Shown here in pieces: positions 1 to 8,258 of a stretch of DNA of 64,000 nucleotides. Position 1 is the stretch's first letter. Each line of letters opens with the position of its first letter. The stretch covers positions 1,798,001 through 1,862,000 of the forward strand of contig NZ_AP024488.1 in the NCBI RefSeq assembly GCF_021654575.1, read 5' to 3'. Both the position numbers and the translations under genes were made by a program. The DNA comes from Desulfoluna limicola (lineage in GTDB: Bacteria > Desulfobacterota > Desulfobacteria > Desulfobacterales > Desulfolunaceae). The notes beneath the pieces were generated by a model. The model was not told where the DNA came from. It ran no database searches and was given only the letters and a program-made list of their open reading frames with translations.

Positions 1-1294
1 TGATGTTGAGGTTCTCCCGGGCCTGGGTCCAGAGCCCCTGGACGGTGAACAGCGCGCTCCCATCGGCCTGAAGAGTCAGAACGGGGCGATCCGGGCACGC
101 CAGGGCCGCGCCGATGGAGAGAGGGATGCCGCAACCGATGGCACCGCCTGTGATGGTGAGAGTGGTGTGCGGGGCGAGTCGAGCAGCCAGTGGCTGATAA
201 AAAAATCCCGAGGTAATGCCCTCATCAACCACAATGGCCTCTTCGGGCTGCAGGGCGGCAAAGGCCCGGCCCAGAGTGTCGATGGTGAGGGGCCCAATGG
301 GCAACTCAGGGACCTGATACTCCGGTCCGGAAAAACCCGGAGAAGAGGAAGAAACCCCCAGAGCCCCGGAAAGATCGGTAAGAGCTGCCATGACATCCTC
401 TTCGGGACGACAAAGCCGGATCTCCAGCCCCTCTTTGATGAGGCAACCGCTAACCCCCGGATACCCGAAAAAACCCACCGGGGACGGGACCCCCACCAGC
501 GCCACCAAATCGTGCCCCTTCAGGGCATCGCGTGCCGACTCGGGAAAATACGGCAACCTCACAGGACTTGGAATTCCGGCTCCCCGTTCCATGCGGGCAG
601 TAAAGGTTTCATGGAAAAGGGTCGCTCCGCACGATTCAGCCACCTGACCGGAGAGCCGCAACCCCTCACCGCTCAGCGCCTCACCTCCGAGAATCATGGC
701 AGGCTTCTTCGCCCCTCGCAGTGCCCGGGCCACACCTTCAATGAGGTCCTTGGGTACTTTTTCCGGCCGGGCCGGTGTCAGAGGTGGCACGCCACCCCCT
801 ACGTCAAGGGTCTGAAGATCATGGGCAAACACCAGGTGTGAGATAAGGCCCCGTGTGGCCTCATGGTAACACTCAGCAAAGGCCCCACCCGCATCCCCTG
901 CGGCCATAACCGTCCGCACATGGCCCGGAAGGGATGCCGCCAGGCCTTCAATGGGCATGGCCAGGGGCGGATCAAACGCCCGGTGATCCGTGGCGTGCTC
1001 GCCAATGAGGTTGACAATGGGGCTCCGAGCCCTTCTCGCGTTGTGAAGGTTGGCAATGCCGTTTGCATACCCCGGTCCCAGGTGCAACAGGGTCAACCCC
1101 GGCACACCTGCCATGCGGGCATACCCGTCCGCCGCCCCTGTGGCGACCCCTTCAAAGGTGCACAGCACCGGCGTTACACCTGCAACACGGTCGAAGGCCT
1201 CCACCAAAGGCATCTCCGTGGTGCCTGGGTTGGCAAAACAGTATCGTATCCCAGCGGCTTCTGCCGCACTGATTACAAGATCTGCTGCTCTCAT
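1..1294 (-). CDS. Acetolactate synthase-like ThDP-dependent enzyme, N-terminal part (cut by window edge)
   Basis: The frame opens at ATG 1294 behind a GGGAG-type ribosome binding site and runs off the left edge with about 431 codons visible. The start reads MRAADLVISAAEAAG, followed by FANPGTTEMPL and then FEGVATGAADGYARMAG. This is the ThDP-enzyme N-terminal pattern in which the Glu of the FEG segment should be the proton-relay residue for the cofactor. About 190 residues on is the central nucleotide-binding-like domain, and the last visible part (GGAIGCGIPLSIGAALACPD) belongs to the ThDP pyrophosphate-binding domain. The family includes acetolactate synthase, benzoylformate decarboxylase and oxalyl-CoA decarboxylase. 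No small subunit is adjacent, so biosynthetic IlvB is not assured. The substrate cannot be read from this part, and the C-terminal GDG...N motif lies outside the window. Confidence 0.85.
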   Translation of the reverse strand, partial: MRAADLVISAAEAAGIRYCFANPGTTEMPLVEAFDRVAGVTPVLCTFEGVATGAADGYARMAGVPGLTLLHLGPGYANGIANLHNARRARSPIVNLIGEHATDHRAFDPPLAMPIEGLAASLPGHVRTVMAAGDAGGAFAECYHEATRGLISHLVFAHDLQTLDVGGGVPPLTPARPEKVPKDLIEGVARALRGAKKPAMILGGEALSGEGLRLSGQVAESCGATLFHETFTARMERGAGIPSPVRLPYFPESARDALKGHDLVALVGVPSPVGFFGYPGVSGCLIKEGLEIRLCRPEEDVMAALTDLSGALGVSSSSPGFSGPEYQVPELPIGPLTIDTLGRAFAALQPEEAIVVDEGITSGFFYQPLAARLAPHTTLTITGGAIGCGIPLSIGAALACPDRPVLTLQADGSALFTVQGLWTQARENLNI

Positions 1295-1542
1295 CACAGT
1301 CTCCCTGCGGGTGGTGAACGATCCCCACACCTTATCAACCAGTTGTCATCATTTAAAAATATAAGTACGCAGGCAAAAATCACAACCAGAAAAGAGAGTG
1401 CGGAAGGTGTTTGAGTCGTTTCCGGCCACTGAAAGGTAAGAAGAAGTCAATATCGGATTTTGACCCGCCTTTCTTGCGGTAGCGGTTGCCCGACGACACC
1501 TGTCGCGCGACTGTATCGATAACGATCAAGTTACGACACCCC

Positions 1543-1596
1543 TCATGCATTCGCCACAGGGGTTCCAGGTGCCCCCACTTGGCCGTCGGAGGCTGT
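1543..1596 (-). repeat. Form C dispersed repeat, partial copy
   Basis: The stretch CATGCATTCGCCACAGGGGT followed by CAGGTGCCCCCACTTGG and ending GGCCGTCGGAGGC matches, in the same order, the form C repeats at 26109-26243 and, reversed, 20624-20742. It lies just past the recD stop in the 1295-1616 gap. Nothing else supportable is seen in that gap. The left part of this copy, before about 1540, is not recognisably conserved. Confidence 0.6.
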
Positions 1597-1616
1597 TTTT
1601 GCCTATCTTGAGCCCG

Positions 1617-3440
1617 TTACCTCGAACCGTCACCCCAAAGCCTTTCCCGCAATCCCGAGGCTCTCTGGGTGCGCCTTGAAAGGGCTCTTTCAAGGATCTC
1701 CGGGGCGCTCCACACAGCCACCTCCTCCCGCGCACGGGTGATCCCAGTATAAACCAGTTCCCGGGTGAGAACAGGCGAGTCGGTGTCGGGAAGCAAAAGC
1801 AACACGTGATTGAATTCAGAACCCTGGCTCTTATGAATCGTCATGGCAAAAACCGTCTCCACCGAGGGAAGCCTTGCACAGTGGATATAACGCATGTCAC
1901 CGCTCGCATCTGGAAAGGCCACAGCCAACCCCCCCTCTCGTCGAACGGTGATGCCCGTGTCCCCGTTAAAGAGCCCTAAGGTGTAATCGTTTTCCGTTAC
2001 CATCACGGGGCGGCCCGGGTACCAGATGTCGGCCCCGGAAAATCCGAGGCATCGTTCCACCAGGCGGTTGATGCGCGAGACACCAAAGAGGCCTTTTCGG
2101 ACCGCACAGAGAATCCGGAACCGGTCCAGAGCCGCCAGCATCGCATGGGGATCGGTCAACCGGGCATACCCCGCAAGGTGGCGTCGTACCATGGACTCAA
2201 TCCAGGCCATGGGGTTCTCGTCGACAGCTGGAGATGTCAGGGTAAAGCCCGTTGCCGTGACGCGGGACAGGGCCCGGGCATCACCCCGGTTTGCGGCATC
2301 GGCAGCCTGGCCGATGCCCGGGCAGGCGCCGAACCGGTAACTTTTGGTAAGGGTCGTCACCGCATCGGCAAGGGGAGAAAGCGAGGCGTTCACCGGCAGC
2401 TGCTCTCCCATCAACGCCAGAAGGGTTTGACCGCAGGTTTGAGACACGGCATCGCCCTTCTTCCCGTAACAGAGGTCCCCCATCACAGAGCCAGCTTCCA
2501 CCGAGGCGAGTTGATTTTTATCCCCCATGAGAATCAATCGGGTGGAGGGGGACAGAGCCTGAACAAGGCGTCCCATGAGGGGAAGGTCGACCATGGAGGC
2601 CTCATCGACCACGATGATGTCGTATGCCAGGGTATCCCGCTTGCGAAACAGATCCCTGCGGCCACGTCCCAGGCTGCCCAGGAGCCGGTGGATGGTTGAT
2701 GCCTCTTTCGGAAGGGCCTTTTCCACTTCCTCACTCACGGAAAGCCGCTTGGCTGCCCCTGTCATGGACTCCATGAGCCTTGCGGCCGCTTTTCCGGTGG
2801 GAGCCACAAGGGCGATGGCCGGAGAGCCGTTTTTTCGTCTCTGATGCTGTTCCACGAGAAGGGAGAGAATCTTGTAAACCGTGGTGGTCTTTCCGGTACC
2901 GGGGCCGCCGGAGATGACACAAAATTGATTGATAAGCGCCACGGCGGCCGCGAGTTTCTGCCGATCCAGATCCCCATCCGTTGCCTCAGGGAAATAGCGA
3001 TCCAGGCCCCCCTTGAGCGCTTCCAGTTCTTCGTCCGTCAGGTTCTGAAGTCGACTCTCCTGAACCATGTACCCCGCCACCGCCTGCTGAAACCGATAAA
3101 GCCTCCGCAAATAGAGCCGACCCCGATGATCCAGCACCAGGAGCGACCGCTCTTCTTCCCTTCCGGCCACGCCCAGCTCCTGAAGAAGCTCTCCCCAGGC
3201 GACCCCGTCATTCGGGCTGGCGTACTCGGCAACAGAAAACCCAGAGAACCGACTTAAATCAATACAGATATGTCCGTTACGACTCTCGCGGCTTACCAGG
3301 GCACCCGCCAGAAAAACCGACGTGTCCTGCCCATGCCGCCGGGCCAGAAAAGAGGCAAAGGTCAAGTCCGTGAGGGAAAACCCCTGCTCCATTAATTCCC
3401 CCCACCCCGACTGCTCCATGGCTTCCTGCTTTGAATTCAT
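1617..3440 (-). CDS. recD: Exodeoxyribonuclease V alpha subunit, RecD helicase
   Basis: A 607-residue protein, about the length of Escherichia coli RecD. It carries the Walker A motif GGPGTGKTTTV near residue 180, a Walker B/DEAD-like IIVVDEASM near 275, and a C-terminal TIHKSQGSEFNHVLLLLP motif of the SF1B helicase UvrD_C_2 region. RecD is the 5'-3' motor of the RecBCD complex that processes double-strand breaks in the cytoplasm and feeds RecA. It is on the same strand as recB and recC but separated from recB by 1.3 kb containing a gene on the opposite strand, so it is probably transcribed on its own. The start at 3440 gives the normal N-terminal extension. Identification is firm from the motifs and the nearby recB and recC. 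Confidence 0.95.
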   Translation of the reverse strand: MNSKQEAMEQSGWGELMEQGFSLTDLTFASFLARRHGQDTSVFLAGALVSRESRNGHICIDLSRFSGFSVAEYASPNDGVAWGELLQELGVAGREEERSLLVLDHRGRLYLRRLYRFQQAVAGYMVQESRLQNLTDEELEALKGGLDRYFPEATDGDLDRQKLAAAVALINQFCVISGGPGTGKTTTVYKILSLLVEQHQRRKNGSPAIALVAPTGKAAARLMESMTGAAKRLSVSEEVEKALPKEASTIHRLLGSLGRGRRDLFRKRDTLAYDIIVVDEASMVDLPLMGRLVQALSPSTRLILMGDKNQLASVEAGSVMGDLCYGKKGDAVSQTCGQTLLALMGEQLPVNASLSPLADAVTTLTKSYRFGACPGIGQAADAANRGDARALSRVTATGFTLTSPAVDENPMAWIESMVRRHLAGYARLTDPHAMLAALDRFRILCAVRKGLFGVSRINRLVERCLGFSGADIWYPGRPVMVTENDYTLGLFNGDTGITVRREGGLAVAFPDASGDMRYIHCARLPSVETVFAMTIHKSQGSEFNHVLLLLPDTDSPVLTRELVYTGITRAREEVAVWSAPEILERALSRRTQRASGLRERLWGDGSR

Positions 3441-3637
3441 TGGATCAACTCTTCCTCATTGTGATAAAATAGCGCCTTGTATAAAGTCGACGTCAGAAAC
3501 GCCACGCTACCCGATATCGATTCACGGTTAAGGTTAACCGCAGATTGGTGTATATTGAGATGGCTTGATCGGCACGTTGCAAAAGCTGTCATAAGAAACG
3601 AAACCACCCTAACCTTTTCAGTTCAACAGGCTTATTC

Positions 3638-4192
3638 ATGAACAAACCAGACTCACCGACCATAGATCTCATCGCGGCCGTTCTCTCCGAGGCCGTCACC
3701 TACGTGCTGGAGATCAGCACCCAGAAAACGATTGCGTACGCCGATACTCTCCAGACCATCCCCAAACTGATCATGCGCCCGGATATCAGCTGCTTCGTTC
3801 AGTTGAGCGGCGACTTTAACGGCCTTATCGTCTTCAATTTCAGCGATCGAACCGCCGTAAAGCTCTACCAGAGCTACATGATCTCCATGGGCATCCCCAA
3901 AGAGGACCTCGTCAAAGACTTCACCTCAAACGAGGTGACGGACAGCATCGGCGAGCTCTTCAACCAGGTGGTCGGCGAGTTCACCCGCCTCATCGAGACC
4001 CAGTTCGGTCTCTCCATCCTCTGGGGGCAACCCAAGGTCCTGGCCCTCACCAGCGCCATCACCCTCACCATCGATGCCGATTACCACGAAAACAGGCGCA
4101 TCGCCTTCTCCATCGACAACGACCGTTTCCAGACAGAAGTGGCCCTGGAACAGACCCAGTTCACCTCCATGCCCGAATTCAAACGTCCCTGA
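3638..4192 (+). CDS. CheX/CheC-like (DUF3334-type) protein
   Basis: A 184-residue soluble protein with no signal peptide or membrane segment. Around residues 110-125 it has ELFNQVVGEF, which resembles the E-x-x-N signature of CheC/CheX/FliY chemotaxis phosphatases, and the flanking alternating strands (GDFNGLIVFNFS, ITLTIDADYHENRRIAFSID) suit the same alpha/beta fold. CheX-type proteins dephosphorylate CheY-P, but no chemotaxis genes are nearby, so that role is inference only. It may instead belong to an uncharacterised CheX-fold family such as DUF3334. It sits alone between recB and recD on the opposite strand. The start at ATG 3638 follows a weak purine-rich leader. Confidence 0.6.
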   Translation: MNKPDSPTIDLIAAVLSEAVTYVLEISTQKTIAYADTLQTIPKLIMRPDISCFVQLSGDFNGLIVFNFSDRTAVKLYQSYMISMGIPKEDLVKDFTSNEVTDSIGELFNQVVGEFTRLIETQFGLSILWGQPKVLALTSAITLTIDADYHENRRIAFSIDNDRFQTEVALEQTQFTSMPEFKRP

Positions 4193-4715
4193 TTAACGCC
4201 TGCCTCCGGTGGCGAGGGGATTTTTAGCCTAAGTGGCTTCGCCACCCCTGGACCCCAGGTTGTGATTGAGCTTGGCGCCTCGTTCCTCGGCCCCAAGCAC
4301 AATCGCCTTTTCTTTCGGAGCTTGTGACAATCTCCGCACCACCTTCGGCTTTAAAAGCAACTCTCCTTGCCATCGGTATTCTTGCGGTCATGATCAACTG
4401 TCAAAATGAATACCAGACGATAACGGTACGCACACATGGCTTTCCGGCCATTCGCTTATTTAAGGGCTGAGGTGTCATCTTTGGGTAAAGCATGACAACG
4501 TCTCTCTCGTATCAATGAGCCGGGGAAGACGGCGTAAATAAAATCCATTGACGCCCACACGTGACATTAAGCCGGTACGGCCTGAGTTATATCACCGTAT
4601 CTGTACGCATAGATATTTGTGATACCGATTATTCAACCGCTACCTGCTTTCGAGGTGGCTCACCTCGCCGCCGGAGGCAACGCTTTTGCTCTTCTTCCGT
4701 GCTCCCTGCGCCTTA
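4193..4715. repeat. CheX-recB intergenic region with repeat ends and a conserved-loop hairpin
   Basis: This 520-bp gap holds no credible gene. Near 4203 is GCCTCCGGTGGCGAG, a diverged copy of the repeat end. Around 4255-4295 a long imperfect palindrome (TTGTGATTGAGCTTGG paired with CCAAGCACAATCGCC) encloses GCCTCGTTCCTCGGC, which is the loop of the hairpin family seen elsewhere, in reverse. At 4646-4678 is a form D right end, GAGGTGGCTCACC then GCCGCCGGAGGCA. This may be one diverged composite or two independent fragments. The middle (4300-4640) shows nothing I can name. Confidence 0.55.
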
Positions 4716-7700
4716 TCAAGCCATGTCAATCAGCAACGCATCCAGTTCCCGGATGCAGCCCTCTGCCGGTCGGTCGAAGAAGATGCCGTTGCCGGATCCG
4801 TCCACCCCGCGCAGGAAGATATACCAGGACCCGGCCATGTGGGTGTCGTAGTCGTAGCTCTCGCCCAGTTTCAGGGAGAGGTGACGGTTCAGGGCCACGG
4901 TATAGAGCAGGTACTGAAGGCCGTAGTGGTGGTCGCTCATGGCCTGCGCCAGGGCCTTTTTGTGGTAGCGTTCCGGGCTGTTTCCCAAATGGTTGGACTT
5001 CCAGTCGATGATGCCGAATCCCTCTCCCACCTGAAAGATAAGATCCACAAACCCTTTGAGATACCCCTGAATTGGCGAGAAGGAGAGCCCTTCCATGGCG
5101 AGCTCACCGACGTCTGTGTATCCGTAACCCCAGCGGTCCAGGACCTCTTTCAGAGCACCGGGAGTGATGCGTTTCAAGGGGAAGGTAAATTCCATTTCAT
5201 GGAGCCTGCGTGCCTCAGGCACCTCGGCAAGGGTAAAGGGAGTCCCAAAGGCTTCCAGGGGGGTGACAAGGACCTCCCCCACCATGCCGGAGATGGCGCC
5301 ATTCCACAGGTCTGCGTCGTAGCCGTGACGCGTCGTCATCTCGTGACAGGCGGCCTCCCGTGCCTCCTCGTCGGCGTCAAAGGGGATGTTCTCAAAGAGC
5401 GTGTGCATGAAGGTGCCGGCAGCGGCCCCTTTGGGAAACGCAAAAATGCCTTCGGCCGGGGTGTCGTCATCGGGTTTTTTATGGGCCCAGGCGTCGTAGT
5501 CAGCTTCCCGTGACTCTTTACCGGAGGAGGCAAGACCTGAGAAACTGGTGACAACCCGCGGGTCCGGCAGCCTGCCCTCAAAATGACGGGCTTGCGCCAG
5601 TTCAATCCGGGTTTCGTCAAACGAAAGGGGGCTTGCCTCCTCCTGTTCGCAGAGACAAACCGTGATGGCTCCATCGGAAGCGGTTTCCAGCTCATGGAGG
5701 TGGGTCGCTACCTCTGTTTCCCCCACGGTGGCGACAAGGGCAGCCGCGTCCTGGGCGTTTCCACTCTCCTGTGCATGAAGAAGCCTGGCCATGGCGCTTC
5801 GTTCCCACCCGTTCACCCGCCCCCATGGAATGACCATGTGGTGCCGGGCGCGGGTCAGGGCCACATAGAGAAGGCGTAGTTCTTCGGCCAGGGCCTCCCC
5901 TTCGGCCAGGGCCATGTGCTCTTCAAGCTCATCCGAGCCCGCATCGTAGACCAGGCTGCTCTCCCCCTCATGGTAGAGCGCCCCTCCTTTGGACTGACGG
6001 TATCCCATAAAGGGAAAGGGGAGAAAAACCACCCCGTATTCCAGGCCCTTGCTCTTGTGGATGGTGACAATCTGCACGGCCGTGCGGTCACTCTCCAGCT
6101 GGAGCTGGTGCTCATCCAGTCGTATGGACGCCGGGTCCCTCATGCGGGAGAGCCATCTCAAAAGCCCTTCGGGGGTCAGGCGGCGGGATATGGATTCCCG
6201 GTGCAGCAGCCCTGTGAGGTGCTGCATGTTGGTGACCCTCCGTTCGCCGTCGGTCAGCCCCACCAACCGTTCGTAGCCCCCCTGCTCCCGTATGAACCGC
6301 CGAATCATCCGCATGAACCCCTCTTCTTTCCAGAGGATATGGAGCTCAACAAAAAAGACACTCCATCGTTCAAGCTCCGACGTGCTTTCCCCAAGGGAGC
6401 GTATCTCTGTCGCGTCCAACCCCATCATGCAGGTGGCAAGGGCAGCCTTCACAAGGGAGAGCCGCCAGGGTCGCTGGCAGGCGGCAAGGAACAGGGCGAG
6501 TTCTTCGGCCTCCAGGCTGTCAAAAATATTTCCCGAGCTGTAAAGGACCGCATGAACCCCCAGGGAGGTGAGGTGGTTCTTGACCATGCGGGCCTGGTCG
6601 TTGGTTCGCACGATGACCGCCACATCCTTTTCCGAAAGGGGGGCTTTCCCCATCATGGCACGGCCTTCCCGACCAAGGCGCAGCAGCCTGACCATCTCCG
6701 TACCGCAAAGATCGGTGCAGAGGTTCTGGGCCGCCTCTTTGGAGAGGGCTTTCTCGCCGGCCTCGAAGCGCTGGACCATCAGGGGGCTCACCGGTTCGGA
6801 ATCGATGGTAAGGGTCTCTTCATCGTCCCCTCCGGCGCTTTTGACCGGAGCGAATTGAATCCGGTCGAAGAGAAACGGAGACGCCCCCCGCGAGAAAAGG
6901 GTGTTGACGGCCCTCACCATGCCACGGGTGCTCCGGTAGTTCACATCAAGGGTATACCCCATCTGTGCCTCTCCGGCGGCCCGCAGGTAAGCAAAGATAT
7001 CGGCTCCCCGGAATCCGTAGATCGCCTGCTTGGGGTCTCCGATCATAAAGAGGGTGGTTTCGCTGAAGAGACGATCAAAGATCTCGTACTGCTCCGGGTC
7101 GGTGTCCTGGAACTCATCAATGAGGGCGGCATCGTAATTGGTGCCCACGCCACGGGCGAGGTCGGTGCCCCCTTCCGCAGTCAGCGCACCGGCCACTCGG
7201 GAGAGCAGGTCATCAAACCCCATGATACCCGCTCTCTCTTTTTCCGACGCCATGGAGGCATCCACATACCGGGCAAGGGAAATCAGATGGGCGATATGAT
7301 TTCGTTCGTAGACGGCCTTCAACTCCTCCAAGGCCTCGATGAGGTCATCCATCACCCCAAAGAGGGGATTTTCCGCCACCGCCTTCCCCTTTTTCGTGGC
7401 ACCGGACAGGGTGGACAGGGACAATTTTTCAAGGTCCTTGATCTCCCCGAAGGGGATGCTCCCCGAAAACAGGGCCCCGGCCGCGGCGCCTGCTTTTTTC
7501 TCCACCCCTTTGCGATACTTGTTCCGGTTCAGGGCTGGATCCGATGCGATGATGCCAAGGGCACTCTCCTGCTCCGCCTCCCATACCTGCCTTGCCCGGC
7601 CCATAATATCGCTAAACCTCGCCTCGGTATCAGACGGATCCACCGGTTCCCCTTCGGGCAAAAAGGCAATGCGGGACAAGGGGGTGCTGAAGGAGAGAAA

Positions 7701-8258
7701 GGCTGCCAGGCTTTCCGGCAGGATTTTGCGATCCTTGAGCCAGGCGGCGTAAAGAGGGGTCGCCCCCTCCACCATCTTGCGGTAATAGTCCTGGACCGCC
7801 CGCAGCTTCATCTGACTCAGGTCGGTGACCAGCTCCATATCCAGGGGAGACCCACTCTCAAAGGCGTGGTCCGACAACAGCCGGCGGCAGAATCCGTGGA
7901 TGGTAAAGATGGCTGCCTCGTCAAAGTTACGCAAAGCAGTACGAAGGCGCTCGGCCGTCTCTGTAAGGTCTTTTCCATCAGGAAACAGGGATTTGTAAAG
8001 TGGGTCTTCCGGGGGCGTTCCCTCCACCACGGCCAGGGCATCACGGAGGCGAAGCCGGATCCGCTCGGCCAGCTCCTGGGTCGCCGCTTCAGTGAAGGTG
8101 ACCACAAGGATGCGATCCACGGAGAGTTTCTCTTCCACCACGAGACGCAGGTAGAGGGCGGCAATGGTATAGGTTTTCCCGGTTCCGGCACTTGCCTCGA
8201 TGAGGTTTCGTCCGGCAAGGGGGGTGGCATCAAGGCGAAGGGGCGCTAATGTCATCAT
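4716..8258 (-). CDS. recB: Exodeoxyribonuclease V beta subunit, RecB helicase-nuclease
   Basis: A 1180-residue protein, the same length as Escherichia coli RecB. The N-terminus has Walker A ASAGTGKTYTIAALYLRL, the middle has ALIDEFQDTDPEQYEIFDRLF (Walker B) and GDPKQAIYGFRGADIFAY, and the C-terminal half has VTIHKSKGLEYGVVFLPF and LLYVALTRARH, which complete an SF1A UvrD-type helicase. The last 250 residues carry the nuclease domain with GFVDLIFQVGEGFGIIDWKS, the D...DxK metal-binding motif. RecB drives 3'-5' unwinding and supplies the only nuclease of RecBCD. Its start overlaps the recC stop by four bases (ATGA), implying translational coupling. All catalytic motifs appear intact. Confidence 0.96.
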   Translation of the reverse strand: MMTLAPLRLDATPLAGRNLIEASAGTGKTYTIAALYLRLVVEEKLSVDRILVVTFTEAATQELAERIRLRLRDALAVVEGTPPEDPLYKSLFPDGKDLTETAERLRTALRNFDEAAIFTIHGFCRRLLSDHAFESGSPLDMELVTDLSQMKLRAVQDYYRKMVEGATPLYAAWLKDRKILPESLAAFLSFSTPLSRIAFLPEGEPVDPSDTEARFSDIMGRARQVWEAEQESALGIIASDPALNRNKYRKGVEKKAGAAAGALFSGSIPFGEIKDLEKLSLSTLSGATKKGKAVAENPLFGVMDDLIEALEELKAVYERNHIAHLISLARYVDASMASEKERAGIMGFDDLLSRVAGALTAEGGTDLARGVGTNYDAALIDEFQDTDPEQYEIFDRLFSETTLFMIGDPKQAIYGFRGADIFAYLRAAGEAQMGYTLDVNYRSTRGMVRAVNTLFSRGASPFLFDRIQFAPVKSAGGDDEETLTIDSEPVSPLMVQRFEAGEKALSKEAAQNLCTDLCGTEMVRLLRLGREGRAMMGKAPLSEKDVAVIVRTNDQARMVKNHLTSLGVHAVLYSSGNIFDSLEAEELALFLAACQRPWRLSLVKAALATCMMGLDATEIRSLGESTSELERWSVFFVELHILWKEEGFMRMIRRFIREQGGYERLVGLTDGERRVTNMQHLTGLLHRESISRRLTPEGLLRWLSRMRDPASIRLDEHQLQLESDRTAVQIVTIHKSKGLEYGVVFLPFPFMGYRQSKGGALYHEGESSLVYDAGSDELEEHMALAEGEALAEELRLLYVALTRARHHMVIPWGRVNGWERSAMARLLHAQESGNAQDAAALVATVGETEVATHLHELETASDGAITVCLCEQEEASPLSFDETRIELAQARHFEGRLPDPRVVTSFSGLASSGKESREADYDAWAHKKPDDDTPAEGIFAFPKGAAAGTFMHTLFENIPFDADEEAREAACHEMTTRHGYDADLWNGAISGMVGEVLVTPLEAFGTPFTLAEVPEARRLHEMEFTFPLKRITPGALKEVLDRWGYGYTDVGELAMEGLSFSPIQGYLKGFVDLIFQVGEGFGIIDWKSNHLGNSPERYHKKALAQAMSDHHYGLQYLLYTVALNRHLSLKLGESYDYDTHMAGSWYIFLRGVDGSGNGIFFDRPAEGCIRELDALLIDMA

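Noticed and set aside
5916..8249. Long plus-strand open frame (777 codons) antisense to recB
   Set aside because: It is the complement of a fully motif-supported recB in high-GC DNA, has no family motifs and shows frame-shadow composition (rich in Gly, His, Pro, Arg).
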